DNA of 64,000 bases from contig NZ_JAIZVX010000001.1 of NCBI RefSeq assembly GCF_021768455.1, positions 18,907 to 82,906 on the forward strand. Reading direction: 5' to 3'. Under the pieces are notes generated by a model that was given only the letters and a program-made list of their open reading frames with translations, had not been told where the DNA came from and made no database searches. The DNA is from Aquabacterium sp. Lineage in GTDB: Bacteria > Pseudomonadota > Gammaproteobacteria > Burkholderiales > Burkholderiaceae_C. Both the position numbers and the translations under genes were made by a program. Shown here one piece after another: positions 1-7,917 of the stretch (its first letter is position 1; each line of letters begins with the position of its first letter).

Positions 1-198
1 GACCCCCAGCCCCGCGCCGCCATATTCGGTGGGCATCGTGATGCCCAGCCAACCGGCCTCGGCCATGGCCTTGTGGAAGGCAAATGGGAATTCGCCATCC
101 TCGTCACGAGCCAGCCAGTACTCGTCGTCAAATCTGCGCACCACGGCAGCAACGCCTTCGCGTATGGCGCGGTGGTCTTCTGAAATCGAAAAATCCAT
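1..198 (-). CDS. Acyl-CoA dehydrogenase, N-terminal fragment (runs off the window)
   Basis: Reading the minus strand from an ATG at 198 gives 66 residues that continue past the window edge. They begin MDFSISEDHRAIREGV and reach WLGITMPTEYGGAGLGV, the usual N-terminal helical start of FAD-dependent acyl-CoA dehydrogenases, where the PxxYGG motif precedes the first substrate-binding helices. The rest, including the catalytic base, lies outside. It sits 39 bases downstream of the CitE-like gene on the same strand, so it probably belongs to the same operon and supplies an alpha,beta-dehydrogenation step on a CoA ester. Substrate cannot be judged from the fragment. Confidence 0.85.
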   Translation of the reverse strand, partial: MDFSISEDHRAIREGVAAVVRRFDDEYWLARDEDGEFPFAFHKAMAEAGWLGITMPTEYGGAGLGV

Positions 199-237
199 CA
201 GTGCTTCTCCGTCTGGGTCTGTTTGAGCAACCTTGGC

Positions 238-1119
238 TCAGGCGCGCTGTCCGAGCGTGCGCCGGGCCTGCTTGAGGTGGGGGATGTCATACATCGCGCC
301 GTCGATGCTGACCACGCCGGCATCGGGTTGCGCGTCGAACGCGTCCACGATGCGCTGGGCAGCCTGCCGTTCGGCATCGGATGGGGTGAATGCCGCATTG
401 ATCACCTCGACCTGATCCGGGTGAATGGCAATGCGTCCGCCAAAGCCACGCCGGCGCGACAGGCGGCATGCGGCCATCAGGCCATCGGCGTCTCGGAAAT
501 CGGCATAAAGGGTATCGATGGCGGCCACCCCGGACACGCCGGCCACGCACAGGCACATGGATTGCGCCATCGTGTACAGCGGCGAGAGTGCACCGTCGTC
601 CTCGCGGTTGGAGATGGCACCGATCGCTGTGGACAGGTCTTCGGCCCCCCAGGTGACCCCTGCCAGACGGGGCAGCGGCGTGCTGGCATAGCTGGTCATG
701 GTCAGCATCGAGGCCGCGGTCTCGGTGGCCACCGGCACGATGCGCACGCTGCCAGGCACCAGGCCGGCTCGCACCTCCAGGGCGTCGAGGTAGTGGCTCA
801 GCAATTGCACATCGGCCGCGCCACGCACCTTGGGCAGCATGATGCCGCTCAAACCGGGCACCAGAACCGCCGCAAGGTCGTCCAGCGCCAAACCCGAATC
901 CAGTGGGTTGATCCGAACAAACAGGCGTGCCTTGCTCTGCTCGCCCTGCGATTGCAGGTATTGGGCAGCCGCCTGGCGCGCTGCGGGCTTCTGCGAAGGG
1001 GCCACCGCGTCTTCGAGATCCAGAATCAGGGCGTCTGCCTGGCTGCCCTGAGCCTTGGCCAGCTTGCGTTCACTGTCGGCCGGCACAAACAACATCGACC
1101 GCATTGGCGTGCAATCCAT
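238..1119 (-). CDS. HpcH/HpaI aldolase / citrate lyase beta-subunit-like (CitE family) lyase
   Basis: About 293 residues. The N-terminus MRSMLFVPADSERKLAKA, the DALILDLEDAVAP segment, an RINPLDSG loop, the MLPKV strand and a late IHPDQVEVINAAF segment are the CitE/malyl-CoA-lyase fold signatures, including Mg-binding acidic residues. The family makes or breaks C-C bonds between acyl-CoA and an oxo-acid (malyl-, citramalyl-, HMG-like esters). The start is uncertain: ATG at 1119 fits family length, but in-frame ATGs at 1158 and 1170 lie nearer a GGGAG. A dyad operator candidate lies at 1194-1207. In this operon I infer retro-Claisen/aldol cleavage of a 3-hydroxyacyl-CoA; malyl-CoA-type lyase is the alternative. 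Confidence 0.85.
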   Translation of the reverse strand: MDCTPMRSMLFVPADSERKLAKAQGSQADALILDLEDAVAPSQKPAARQAAAQYLQSQGEQSKARLFVRINPLDSGLALDDLAAVLVPGLSGIMLPKVRGAADVQLLSHYLDALEVRAGLVPGSVRIVPVATETAASMLTMTSYASTPLPRLAGVTWGAEDLSTAIGAISNREDDGALSPLYTMAQSMCLCVAGVSGVAAIDTLYADFRDADGLMAACRLSRRRGFGGRIAIHPDQVEVINAAFTPSDAERQAAQRIVDAFDAQPDAGVVSIDGAMYDIPHLKQARRTLGQRA

Positions 1120-1193
1120 GCCTGAATCATCTGAAGTCTTGCGTCTTGTCTCCAGCATATGCTGCCTCATCTCCCATACACAACATACGTATT

Positions 1194-1207
1194 GTATGCA
1201 TGCGTAC
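1194..1207. promoter_or_regulatory. Candidate shared operator, copy 1
   Basis: GTATGCATGCGTAC matches the dyad GTACGCATGCGTAC at 13 of 14 positions and is followed by GATCATG. It lies 75-90 bases before the CitE-like start and in the gap after the CoA-transferase gene, suggesting an internal promoter in the operon. Four more close copies occur at 15588, 36653, 39524 and 43313. Confidence 0.5.
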
Positions 1208-1279
1208 GATCATGATCAAGATGTTTTCCCTAGGTGAAAACAGTGAGGATGGTGGGTGCCCGACAGGCGGGCTGAGGCA

Positions 1280-2533
1280 TCACAGGTTGGATGTGATGCG
1301 TGACCAGGCTGCCTGCAAGGCGCCTTGATGGCTGGGGGCCGCGATGCGAATCAGCGCCTCGGCACGCTGATGAAGGGACAAACCCTTGAGTTCGGCCACG
1401 CCATGTTCGGTGATGACGGTGTCGGCCAGGTGCCTGGACAAGGTGCACAGCCCCTGATCTGGCAGAACGGGCACGATGCGCGACACCGTGCCCCGGCTTG
1501 CGGTTGCGCGCAGGCAAATCATCAGGCGCCCGCCTTCCGACGCCCAGGCGCCCTGGGCAAAGGCGGGCAGCCCGCCTGCGCCGGCCATGAGCCTTCCTTC
1601 CGCCCGCTCGGCGTTGACCTGGCCAAAAAGGTCGACCTCGACCGCCGAGTTCACCGCCACGAAGCGCGGGATGGCGCCGATGGCAGCCACGCTGTGCGTG
1701 TGGCGCACATCCGTGAGCCACAGCGGTTCAAGTTGCGAGGCAAAGTCGTACAGGCCGGCGTCGCCCAGCACAACACCCGCGGTGATCCGGGCGTCATGGT
1801 CGAGGGCACCAGCCTCCCACAGGCGCTGCATGGTGCTGGTGACCATGCCTGCGTGCAGCTTCAGGCGACGGTGCTGGGCCAGTTGGGTGCCCAGGGCCAG
1901 GGGGACGGTGCCGATGCCGAACTGCAGGGTATCGCCATCGCGGATCAGGCCTGCGGCCAGATGGGCAATGCGCAAATCCAGCTCGCCAGCCTCAGGTTCG
2001 CTGTAGCTGAGCAAAGGGCTGTCCGCCTCGCTCCACGCATCCAAGGATGCGATGGGCACGCTGAATGAGCCAGGCGTGCGCGGCATCAAGGGGTTGAGGT
2101 GCGCCACCCGGCGCTTGGCCCTGGCCCACACCAAGGGCAGAAAATCTGCGCTCACGCCCGCGCTGCACATGCCCTTGTCGTCAGGCAGACTGAGGTGCGC
2201 AAAGGCCACGTCAGGCGCGGGGCCATGTTGCATGACCTGGGCCATGCCGATGTAGTCCGTGCACAGCAGGTCGGCGCGCCCTTCCCTCATGCCAGCGCGC
2301 ACGTTCGGAGACATGAAGAAGGCAGTTTGCCGAGCCTCAGGGTGCAGGGCAAGGTAGTCGACCGTGTCGATGCCCGGAAACTGCACGCTGGTGAACGTCA
2401 CGCCGCGTGCCACTTCGGGCTGCGCCAACAACGACCCGGCCAGCAAGCCGGACTGCGCGCTGAGGCCGGGCATGAAGACGCGATCGCCGGGGCGCAGGCT
2501 GCGCACCGCATCGGTCAGTGAGGGCACGCTCAT
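1280..2533 (-). CDS. Acetyl-CoA hydrolase/CoA-transferase family protein (4-hydroxybutyrate CoA-transferase-like)
   Basis: 417 residues. The segment NSAVEVDLFGQVN carries the glutamate that forms the gamma-glutamyl-CoA thioester in family I CoA-transferases such as 4-hydroxybutyrate/butyrate:acetate CoA-transferase, and the C-terminus (ITEHGVAELKGLSLHQRAEALIRIA) is the family signature. It would move CoA between carboxylic acids, for instance from acetyl-CoA to an acid intermediate, or act as a CoA ester hydrolase. ATG at 2533 overlaps the stop of the MaoC gene upstream by four bases (ATGA), indicating translational coupling. At 417 residues it is somewhat short for the family but has no obvious gap. 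Confidence 0.85.
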   Translation of the reverse strand: MSVPSLTDAVRSLRPGDRVFMPGLSAQSGLLAGSLLAQPEVARGVTFTSVQFPGIDTVDYLALHPEARQTAFFMSPNVRAGMREGRADLLCTDYIGMAQVMQHGPAPDVAFAHLSLPDDKGMCSAGVSADFLPLVWARAKRRVAHLNPLMPRTPGSFSVPIASLDAWSEADSPLLSYSEPEAGELDLRIAHLAAGLIRDGDTLQFGIGTVPLALGTQLAQHRRLKLHAGMVTSTMQRLWEAGALDHDARITAGVVLGDAGLYDFASQLEPLWLTDVRHTHSVAAIGAIPRFVAVNSAVEVDLFGQVNAERAEGRLMAGAGGLPAFAQGAWASEGGRLMICLRATASRGTVSRIVPVLPDQGLCTLSRHLADTVITEHGVAELKGLSLHQRAEALIRIAAPSHQGALQAAWSRITSNL

Positions 2534-2961
2534 GCCTCGGCCTCGGCCACTTCCGCCCCGACATGCGGGGGTGCGCTCAGGCTCACCACCGCCTCACCCG
2601 TCACGATATCGACACCCGCTTCGGTACGGGCGCTCACGGTGTAGCGCGCGCATTCACCTTCGATGCCGCCGAGCTGCGCTGTCAACACCAGGCGCTCGCC
2701 CCGGCTGGCCGCACCGACAAACCGCGTTTGAAGGCTGCGCAGCCCGTACGGCCCGAACCGGCCGCTGAACAGCCGTGCCACATAGGCCATGGTCAACATG
2801 CCATGCACCAGCGGGCGCTCAAAGCCTGCAGCGCTTGCCACCGCCTCGTCCAGATGCAGCGGGTTGTGATCACCGGAAGCCGCTGCATACAGGGCCAGGT
2901 CCACCGCAGACACCGGGCCCACCTGCAGCGACAGTTGTTTGGGATAGTCAACGCCGCTCAT
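2530..2961 (-). CDS. MaoC-like hydratase subunit
   Basis: 143 residues with the hot-dog signature: SGDHNPLHLDEAVASAAGFERPLVHGMLTMAYVARLF, in which the Asp and His of the D-x4-H motif form the hydratase dyad. It overlaps the next gene upstream by four bases, and that gene encodes a FAS1-type hot-dog protein. The pair resembles heteromeric enoyl-CoA hydratases such as ChsH1/ChsH2 of steroid side-chain breakdown, where one subunit is catalytic and the partner completes the CoA pocket. This subunit carries the catalytic residues. Inference: hydration of a bulky or beta-branched enoyl-CoA. Confidence 0.88.
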   Translation of the reverse strand: MSGVDYPKQLSLQVGPVSAVDLALYAAASGDHNPLHLDEAVASAAGFERPLVHGMLTMAYVARLFSGRFGPYGLRSLQTRFVGAASRGERLVLTAQLGGIEGECARYTVSARTEAGVDIVTGEAVVSLSAPPHVGAEVAEAEA

Positions 2962-3431
2962 TTGGCGCGTGCCTCGCCGGCATCTGGCACCGGTTCATTT
3001 CGCACCAGGATGGTCTGGGTGCTTTCGCAGGCCACCTGGTTGCGCACCTTGTAGCGCGTGCGCACAACGATGAAGCTCAGCGCGCCGCCACGCTTGTCGT
3101 AAAGATCACTGATGGTGCGGCTCATCTCGACCTCATCGCCCACGTAGACAGGCATGAAGTGTTCAAAGCTTTGCTCGGCATGCAGCACCTTGCGAACGGG
3201 TACGTTCAGGTGCTGCAGCAAGGTGGCGCTGCTGCAGTGCTCGCTCTCCATGGCTTTGAGAAAAGTGGGGGGAACCGGGCACGCCGGCAATCCGGCAGAC
3301 TGGGCTGCGGCCCGGTCCCAATAGACCGAATCGGCTTCGCCAATCGCCTCGCAAAACAACTTGACGCGCCAGGCCTCTGCACGCGCCTTCGTGGGCGCGG
3401 TGGTGTAGCCAAGGTGGATCTTGTCGATCAT
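2958..3431 (-). CDS. FAS1-type (MaoC N-terminal) dehydratase partner subunit
   Basis: 157 residues from ATG at 3431 (MIDKIHLGYTTAPTKARAEAWRVKLFCEAIGEAD). The FAEAIG-x-DxxYW-like start, the PPTFLKAMES region and YVGDEVEMSRTISDLYDKRGGALSFIVVRTRY match the N-terminal hot-dog half of MaoC-like dehydratases, which has no catalytic His/Asp of its own. ATGA overlaps on both sides (with 2961 and with the 3428 stop) show tight coupling to the MaoC gene and the FadB-like gene. It most likely forms a heteromer with the 2530-2961 product. A free-standing thioesterase is less likely. Confidence 0.82.
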   Translation of the reverse strand: MIDKIHLGYTTAPTKARAEAWRVKLFCEAIGEADSVYWDRAAAQSAGLPACPVPPTFLKAMESEHCSSATLLQHLNVPVRKVLHAEQSFEHFMPVYVGDEVEMSRTISDLYDKRGGALSFIVVRTRYKVRNQVACESTQTILVRNEPVPDAGEARAK

Positions 3432-4978
3432 GCCAGCGCCTCTTGCACGCGCCCCTGCCATTGAGGCCAGTTGCTGCGCAGTCGATCATCAAAGCCCGAT
3501 TGCAATTGTCGGTGGTGGCGCCACAGGTAGGTGACCGGCCCGCCTGTCCAGGCCGGGCTGACACCGGCCGCACAGGCAGCCACATCGAGCGTGGCTGCAT
3601 CCGGCGCCGCCCCCGCATCCAGCAGTTGCAAGGCCACCAGTGCCTGCGCATCCAGCGAAATCGCACCTGCAGAGGCCAGGCGTCGCAGAACGCTGCCCGC
3701 ATCGCCGCTTCGGTAGGGCAACGCCCCACCCAGTCTGCTGGCCAGCGAGGCCAGGGCGTCGGCCTCGGCCGGTGTGGCCGAAATGATCTCCAGCACGCGC
3801 CCATATGGCCCCACCGGGCTGAGCACGGCGCGCGCGCCAGCTGGCTCGACCGAGCGGGGTGCATCGCCCAGGCTTTGGACGTGAACGGTGTGGAAGGCGC
3901 CTCGCGAGTCGTTCAACACCAGGGTATCGGGCGCCAGAGAGACGTCTTCCGTGAGGGGCAAGCGGCTCGCGCTCAAAGCCTGAGACCACAGGCTTTGCAT
4001 GGGCGACAAGGGCCCCACCACGACGGACTCGATCTTCAAGTCGGCTGGGGCCGCCAGGGCGCGGTCGGCGCGCTGGCGATTGAGGAACAGGCTGCGCATC
4101 ATGTTGGCGGCCACCGGGTCACGCATCAGCCGCAGGAATTGCCGCATCTCGATGGCGCTGGCCTGGGGCACAGGGTGCCGCGCACCCAGCAGCACGCAGT
4201 CGATGATGGTGCGGTAAGCAGGGTAGTCACGCAGGTCGGCATCGCTCACGCCATGCTCGCCCGCCAGACGCCGCACGGTCTCACCATCGTGAACAGGCAC
4301 GTCCATCTGAGCGAGGTGCGGGAACTTCTCGGCGGCATCGAAGGGATGACCCGCGAGCCGGCGCGCCACCTCACGCGCCTTGTCCAGCAACTGGTCCGCA
4401 GGCACGGCCGCTTCATAGAGACCACATGCCACCGCTTCGACCGGTTTGATCGAACGGCCGGTGAGCAGCATCGACAAGCCCTGCTCGAATCCCACCAGGC
4501 GCGGCAGACGCTGCGTACCGCCAGCCCCCGGCAGCAAGCCCCAGCGCACCTCTGGCAGGCCTTGCACCGCCCGCTCGTCGTCAACGACCACCCGGGCGCG
4601 ACAAGCCATGGCCAACTCCAGCCCGCCGCCAAGTGCCAGGCCATTGACGGCAGCCACCCAGGGCTTGCTGGACGCCTCCAGGCGCACGAACAGGCGGCCC
4701 AGGCGGCCGCACAGATCGAACAAGGCGGGCTCGGGCAGCACCTGCGCGCTGTCCGTGAAGCCCTTGACCATGCTCAGATCGGCACCGGCCAGAAAGGCTT
4801 TTTTGCCGGACGTCAGAACCACGGCACGGACAGCCGCTTCGGCATCGACACGGTCCATCAAGGCCTCGATCGCGTCCATCAGACCGGCCGAGAACACGTT
4901 CATGGACCGGCCCGGCATGTCGATCGTGGCCAGCAACAGGCCATCAGCCTCTAGGCTGAGCTCAATTGGGGATGACAA
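3428..4978 (-). CDS. Enoyl-CoA hydratase with a degenerate 3-hydroxyacyl-CoA dehydrogenase-like C-terminus (FadB/FadJ-like)
   Basis: About 516 residues. Residues 1-190 are a complete crotonase domain: FLAGADLSM oxyanion region, LALGGGLELAMACR and GLPEVRWGLLPGAGGTQRLPRLVG, with both expected glutamates. The C-terminal 200 residues keep the rhythm of the FadB dehydrogenase half (VLEIISATPAEADALASLASRLG; a closing GGPVTYLWRHH) but the GxGxMG NAD-binding loop is replaced by VVGPLSPMQSLW, so it should not bind NAD. It is shorter than FadB (about 700). The TTG at 4978 is preferred because AGGAG sits 8 bases upstream; GTG at 4987 would be too close. Confidence 0.8.
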   Translation of the reverse strand: MSSPIELSLEADGLLLATIDMPGRSMNVFSAGLMDAIEALMDRVDAEAAVRAVVLTSGKKAFLAGADLSMVKGFTDSAQVLPEPALFDLCGRLGRLFVRLEASSKPWVAAVNGLALGGGLELAMACRARVVVDDERAVQGLPEVRWGLLPGAGGTQRLPRLVGFEQGLSMLLTGRSIKPVEAVACGLYEAAVPADQLLDKAREVARRLAGHPFDAAEKFPHLAQMDVPVHDGETVRRLAGEHGVSDADLRDYPAYRTIIDCVLLGARHPVPQASAIEMRQFLRLMRDPVAANMMRSLFLNRQRADRALAAPADLKIESVVVGPLSPMQSLWSQALSASRLPLTEDVSLAPDTLVLNDSRGAFHTVHVQSLGDAPRSVEPAGARAVLSPVGPYGRVLEIISATPAEADALASLASRLGGALPYRSGDAGSVLRRLASAGAISLDAQALVALQLLDAGAAPDAATLDVAACAAGVSPAWTGGPVTYLWRHHRQLQSGFDDRLRSNWPQWQGRVQEALA

Positions 4979-5037
4979 GGTGCTCACTCCTCAGGTGGCG
5001 GGCGGTTCGCCAAGGTGGCTCGGCCGCCCAGTCGGCA

Positions 5038-5835
5038 TCAACCGGCAAACTTCTTGAAGTCCGGCTTGCGCTTTTCGTTGAAGGCGCGCACGCCTTCCTT
5101 GGACTCTTCGCTCTGGTAATAGCCCTTGACGGCGGCCACACCCATGAAGCTGATGCCCCGAATGTTTTCGCTGTCTGCATTGAACGAACGCTTGGCGATC
5201 GCGATGGCGGTCGGGCTCAGTTCATTGATCTCGGCAGCCCAGGCCTCGCACTCGACGTCGAGTTCCTCGTGAGGCACCACCTTGTTGACCAGCCCCATGT
5301 CCAGGGCTTCTGCAGCGGTGTAGCGGCGGCAGAGGAACCAGATCTCGCGGGCCTTCTTCTCGCCCACGATGCGCGCCAGATAGGCCGTACCGAAGCCGGG
5401 GTCCACCGAGCCAACCTTCGGGCCGACCTGGCCGAACTTGGCCTTTTCGGAAGCAATGGTGAGGTCGCAAATGGTGGCAAACACATTGCCGCCGCCAATG
5501 GCAAAGCCTTGCACACGTGCAATCACCACCTTGCGGCAGTCGCGGATGGCCGATTGCAGCTCTTCGATCGGCAGACCGACCATGCCGCGAGGGCCATACA
5601 GGCCATCTTCCGACAGGTGCACCTTCTGGTCGCCGCCTGTGCAAAATGCCTTGTCACCGGCGCCGCCAAAGATCACGGTGTTGACCGACTTCTCTTCGTC
5701 AGCCATGCGGAAGGCCTGGATCAGCTCTTCCACCGTCTGGGTGCGAAAAGCGTTGAACACCTCAGGGCGGTTGATCGTGATGCGAACCGCATTGGGGCCC
5801 ACTTCGTACAGAATGTCCTTGAATTCCTGGCTCAT
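5038..5835 (-). CDS. badI: 2-ketocyclohexanecarboxyl-CoA hydrolase
   Basis: 265 residues in the crotonase fold. It follows Rhodopseudomonas BadI, as I remember it, nearly end to end: AFCTGGDQ, GLPIEELQSAIRD, VIARVQGFAIGGGNV, the GQVGPKVGSVDPGFGTAYLAR segment, EKKAREIWFLCRRY and SPTAIAIAKRSFN. BadI hydrolyses the C1-C2 bond of 2-oxocyclohexanecarboxyl-CoA to give pimelyl-CoA. The close relative MenB (naphthoate synthase) was considered, but the neighbouring badH and absence of men genes favour ring hydrolysis. AGGA precedes ATG at 5835. With ring substituents the product would be an alkylpimelyl-CoA (inference). Confidence 0.92.
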   Translation of the reverse strand: MSQEFKDILYEVGPNAVRITINRPEVFNAFRTQTVEELIQAFRMADEEKSVNTVIFGGAGDKAFCTGGDQKVHLSEDGLYGPRGMVGLPIEELQSAIRDCRKVVIARVQGFAIGGGNVFATICDLTIASEKAKFGQVGPKVGSVDPGFGTAYLARIVGEKKAREIWFLCRRYTAAEALDMGLVNKVVPHEELDVECEAWAAEINELSPTAIAIAKRSFNADSENIRGISFMGVAAVKGYYQSEESKEGVRAFNEKRKPDFKKFAG

Positions 5836-5882
5836 GATTTCAGTCCTGTCGATGATGTTGATGGGTGCAATGGCCGCTCAGA

Positions 5883-6650
5883 TCAGCCATGCATGCTCAG
5901 GCCACCCGAAACGCTGATGGTCTGGCCCGTGATGAATGCCGCGTCGTCGCTGGCCAGGAAGGCCACGAGACCGGGGTAGTCGTCAGGCACGCCGATGCGG
6001 CCCAGCGGCACGCCACGCACCATGGCATCCCGGATCTTCTGGCCGGCTTCGCCCGTGCCTACGAAGGCGTCCATGGCCGGGGTGTCGGTGGGGCCAGGGC
6101 ACACGGTGTTGACGGTCACGTTGTTGCGCGCCACTTCACGTGCAAAAGCCTTGGCAAAGGCGATGGTGGCGCCCTTGCAGCCTGAATACACCACTTCGCC
6201 TGACGAGCCCACACGGCCGGCGTCGGAGGCGATGTTGACGATGCGCCCTGCCTTGCGGGCGTTCATACCCTGCCCCACCACATGGGTCATGTGCAGCGGG
6301 CCGAAGTAGTTGATCGACACCACCTTCTTCCAGAAGGCCTCGTCGGTCTTCAGGAAGGGCATGGGGGTGTCCCAACCGGCGTTGTTCACCAGAATGTCGG
6401 TGGCGCCGGCTGCCTCTTCAAAGCCCGCCACCGCAGCCTGGACGGCGCTGTAGTCGGTGATGTCGCACACGGCGACCACACCCTTGCCACCAGCCGCATC
6501 GATGGCTGCCACCGTGTCGGCGGCGCCCTGGGGGTTGATGTCGAACACGCCCACAACGGCGCCTTCGCTGGCCAGACGCAAGGCAATCGCCTTGCCAATG
6601 CCGCTGCCGGCGCCCGTCACGATGGCAATCTTGCCTTTCAGTCCTCGCAT
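5883..6650 (-). CDS. badH: 2-hydroxycyclohexanecarboxyl-CoA dehydrogenase (SDR)
   Basis: 255 residues, the same length as BadH. It has the TGxxxGIG NAD site (VTGAGSGIGKAIA), ILVNNAGWD, VNIASDAGRVGSSGEVVYSGCKGA with the catalytic Ser, Tyr and Lys, VNTVCPGPTDTPAM, and ends ITGQTISVSGGLSMHG as BadH does. It oxidises the 2-hydroxy group of ring CoA esters to the ketone that BadI then cleaves. The start at 6650 has AGGAG 7 bases upstream (ACAGGAGACTCCTG). It lies directly upstream of badI in transcription order, so consecutive steps are encoded consecutively. Confidence 0.92.
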   Translation of the reverse strand: MRGLKGKIAIVTGAGSGIGKAIALRLASEGAVVGVFDINPQGAADTVAAIDAAGGKGVVAVCDITDYSAVQAAVAGFEEAAGATDILVNNAGWDTPMPFLKTDEAFWKKVVSINYFGPLHMTHVVGQGMNARKAGRIVNIASDAGRVGSSGEVVYSGCKGATIAFAKAFAREVARNNVTVNTVCPGPTDTPAMDAFVGTGEAGQKIRDAMVRGVPLGRIGVPDDYPGLVAFLASDDAAFITGQTISVSGGLSMHG

Positions 6651-6702
6651 CAGGAGTCTCCTGTGAATGTAGAAAAAAGGGTAACAAGAACGGTGGTGCG
6701 TG

Positions 6703-7908
6703 TCAGGCACCCTGGCGGCCAATGATGGCGACCGCCGACACGTTTTGATGCGGATGCCCGCCCAGGTTCTGGGTCAGGCCCCGATCGATCCGCTTGAGTT
6801 GCCGCGGCCCGGCGCGACCGTGCAACTGCAGGTAAACCTCGTAGACCATGCGCAATCCCGAGGCCCCGATGGGATGGCCGAAGCATTTGAGTCCGCCGTC
6901 CGGTTGCACCGGCAGCGCCCCTTGCAGATCGAACATGCCATCGAGCACGTCATGGATGACGCGGCCATGCTCGCTGAAGCCCAGGTCTTCCATGAGCACG
7001 GCCTCCGTCACCGAAAAGCAGTCGTGCACCTCGGCCATGTGAATCTGGCTGCGGGGGTCGGTGATGCCGGCGCTGGCATAGGCTCTGGCACCAGCCGTGC
7101 GGGCCGTGGCGATGAAGCTGCCATCCCAGTTGTTGAAGCTCGCCTCTTCGCCATTGCTGACCGACAGCTCCAGCGCCTTGATCGTGAGCACCTCGCGGTC
7201 GGGCTTCAGGCTGCGGGCAATCTCGGGCGTCGTCAGGATGGCGCAGGCGGCGCCGTCGCTCACCCCGGAGCAATCGAACAGCCCCAGCGGTGCGGCAATG
7301 GTCATGGCCTTGAGCACATCCTCTTCGGTGATCTGGTTGCGCAGATGGGCCTTGGGGTTGTGCGCGGCATTGGCATGGCTCTTGATGGAGATGTGCGCCA
7401 TGGCACGCTTGAGGTCGGACATGCTGACCCCATGGCGCGCCGCATAGGCCGAGGCCAGTTGGGCAAAGGCGCCCGGTGCGGTGGCATTGGGCAGCCACAG
7501 GTCGTTGTCCACCCCTCGGGTGCGCACCGGAAGGCCGCCGTACCCCGTGTCCTTGAGCTTTTCGGCGCCCAAGGCCAGCACGATGTCGTAAGCGCCCGAT
7601 GCCACGGCATAGGTGGCCGCACGCAGCGCCTCGGTGCCGGTGGCACAGGCGTTTTCCACCCGGGTGGCCGCAATGCGCGGCAGGCGCAAGGCCTGGGCCA
7701 GCGGCCCGGCTGTCTTGCCCACATTGTTTTCTTCGAGGCACACGCCCAGCCAGGCGGCCTCGATCTGAGGCAGGCCAATGCCGGCGTCGGCCATCGCCTC
7801 ATTGAAGGCCTCCAGCATGAGGTCTTCTGCACTGCAGTCCCAGCGCTCGCCAAAGCGGGTGCAACCCATGCCGAGAATGGCGACCTTGTCGCGGATACCC
7901 GTTGCCAT
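6703..7908 (-). CDS. SCPx-type thiolase (lipid-transfer-protein thiolase family)
   Basis: 401 residues with RVENACATGTEALRAA (nucleophilic Cys near residue 88), AEVHDCFSVTEAVL and GHPIGASGLRMVYE, the SCPx versions of the thiolase catalytic motifs. The C-terminal CxG cysteine of classical thiolases is absent (NLGGHP instead), as is usual in this subfamily. TAAGGAGAGACGATG couples it to the stop of the HMG-synthase-like gene. SCPx thiolases work with separate Zn-ribbon/OB (DUF35) partners and either cleave branched 3-ketoacyl-CoAs or act as retro-aldolases (Ltp2). Here the adjacent protein supplies a DUF35 domain. Confidence 0.88.
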   Translation of the reverse strand: MATGIRDKVAILGMGCTRFGERWDCSAEDLMLEAFNEAMADAGIGLPQIEAAWLGVCLEENNVGKTAGPLAQALRLPRIAATRVENACATGTEALRAATYAVASGAYDIVLALGAEKLKDTGYGGLPVRTRGVDNDLWLPNATAPGAFAQLASAYAARHGVSMSDLKRAMAHISIKSHANAAHNPKAHLRNQITEEDVLKAMTIAAPLGLFDCSGVSDGAACAILTTPEIARSLKPDREVLTIKALELSVSNGEEASFNNWDGSFIATARTAGARAYASAGITDPRSQIHMAEVHDCFSVTEAVLMEDLGFSEHGRVIHDVLDGMFDLQGALPVQPDGGLKCFGHPIGASGLRMVYEVYLQLHGRAGPRQLKRIDRGLTQNLGGHPHQNVSAVAIIGRQGA

Positions 7909-7917
7909 CGTCTCTCC

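Noticed and set aside
3163..3989. Overlapping frames within the FadB-like gene read as separate genes
   Set aside because: They lie inside a continuous crotonase-family reading frame and have arginine- and proline-rich shadow composition.
5038..5835. MenB (naphthoate synthase) instead of BadI
   Set aside because: The BadI-specific GLPIEELQSAIRD and GPKVGSVDPGFGT segments and the adjacent badH favour BadI; no other menaquinone genes are present.
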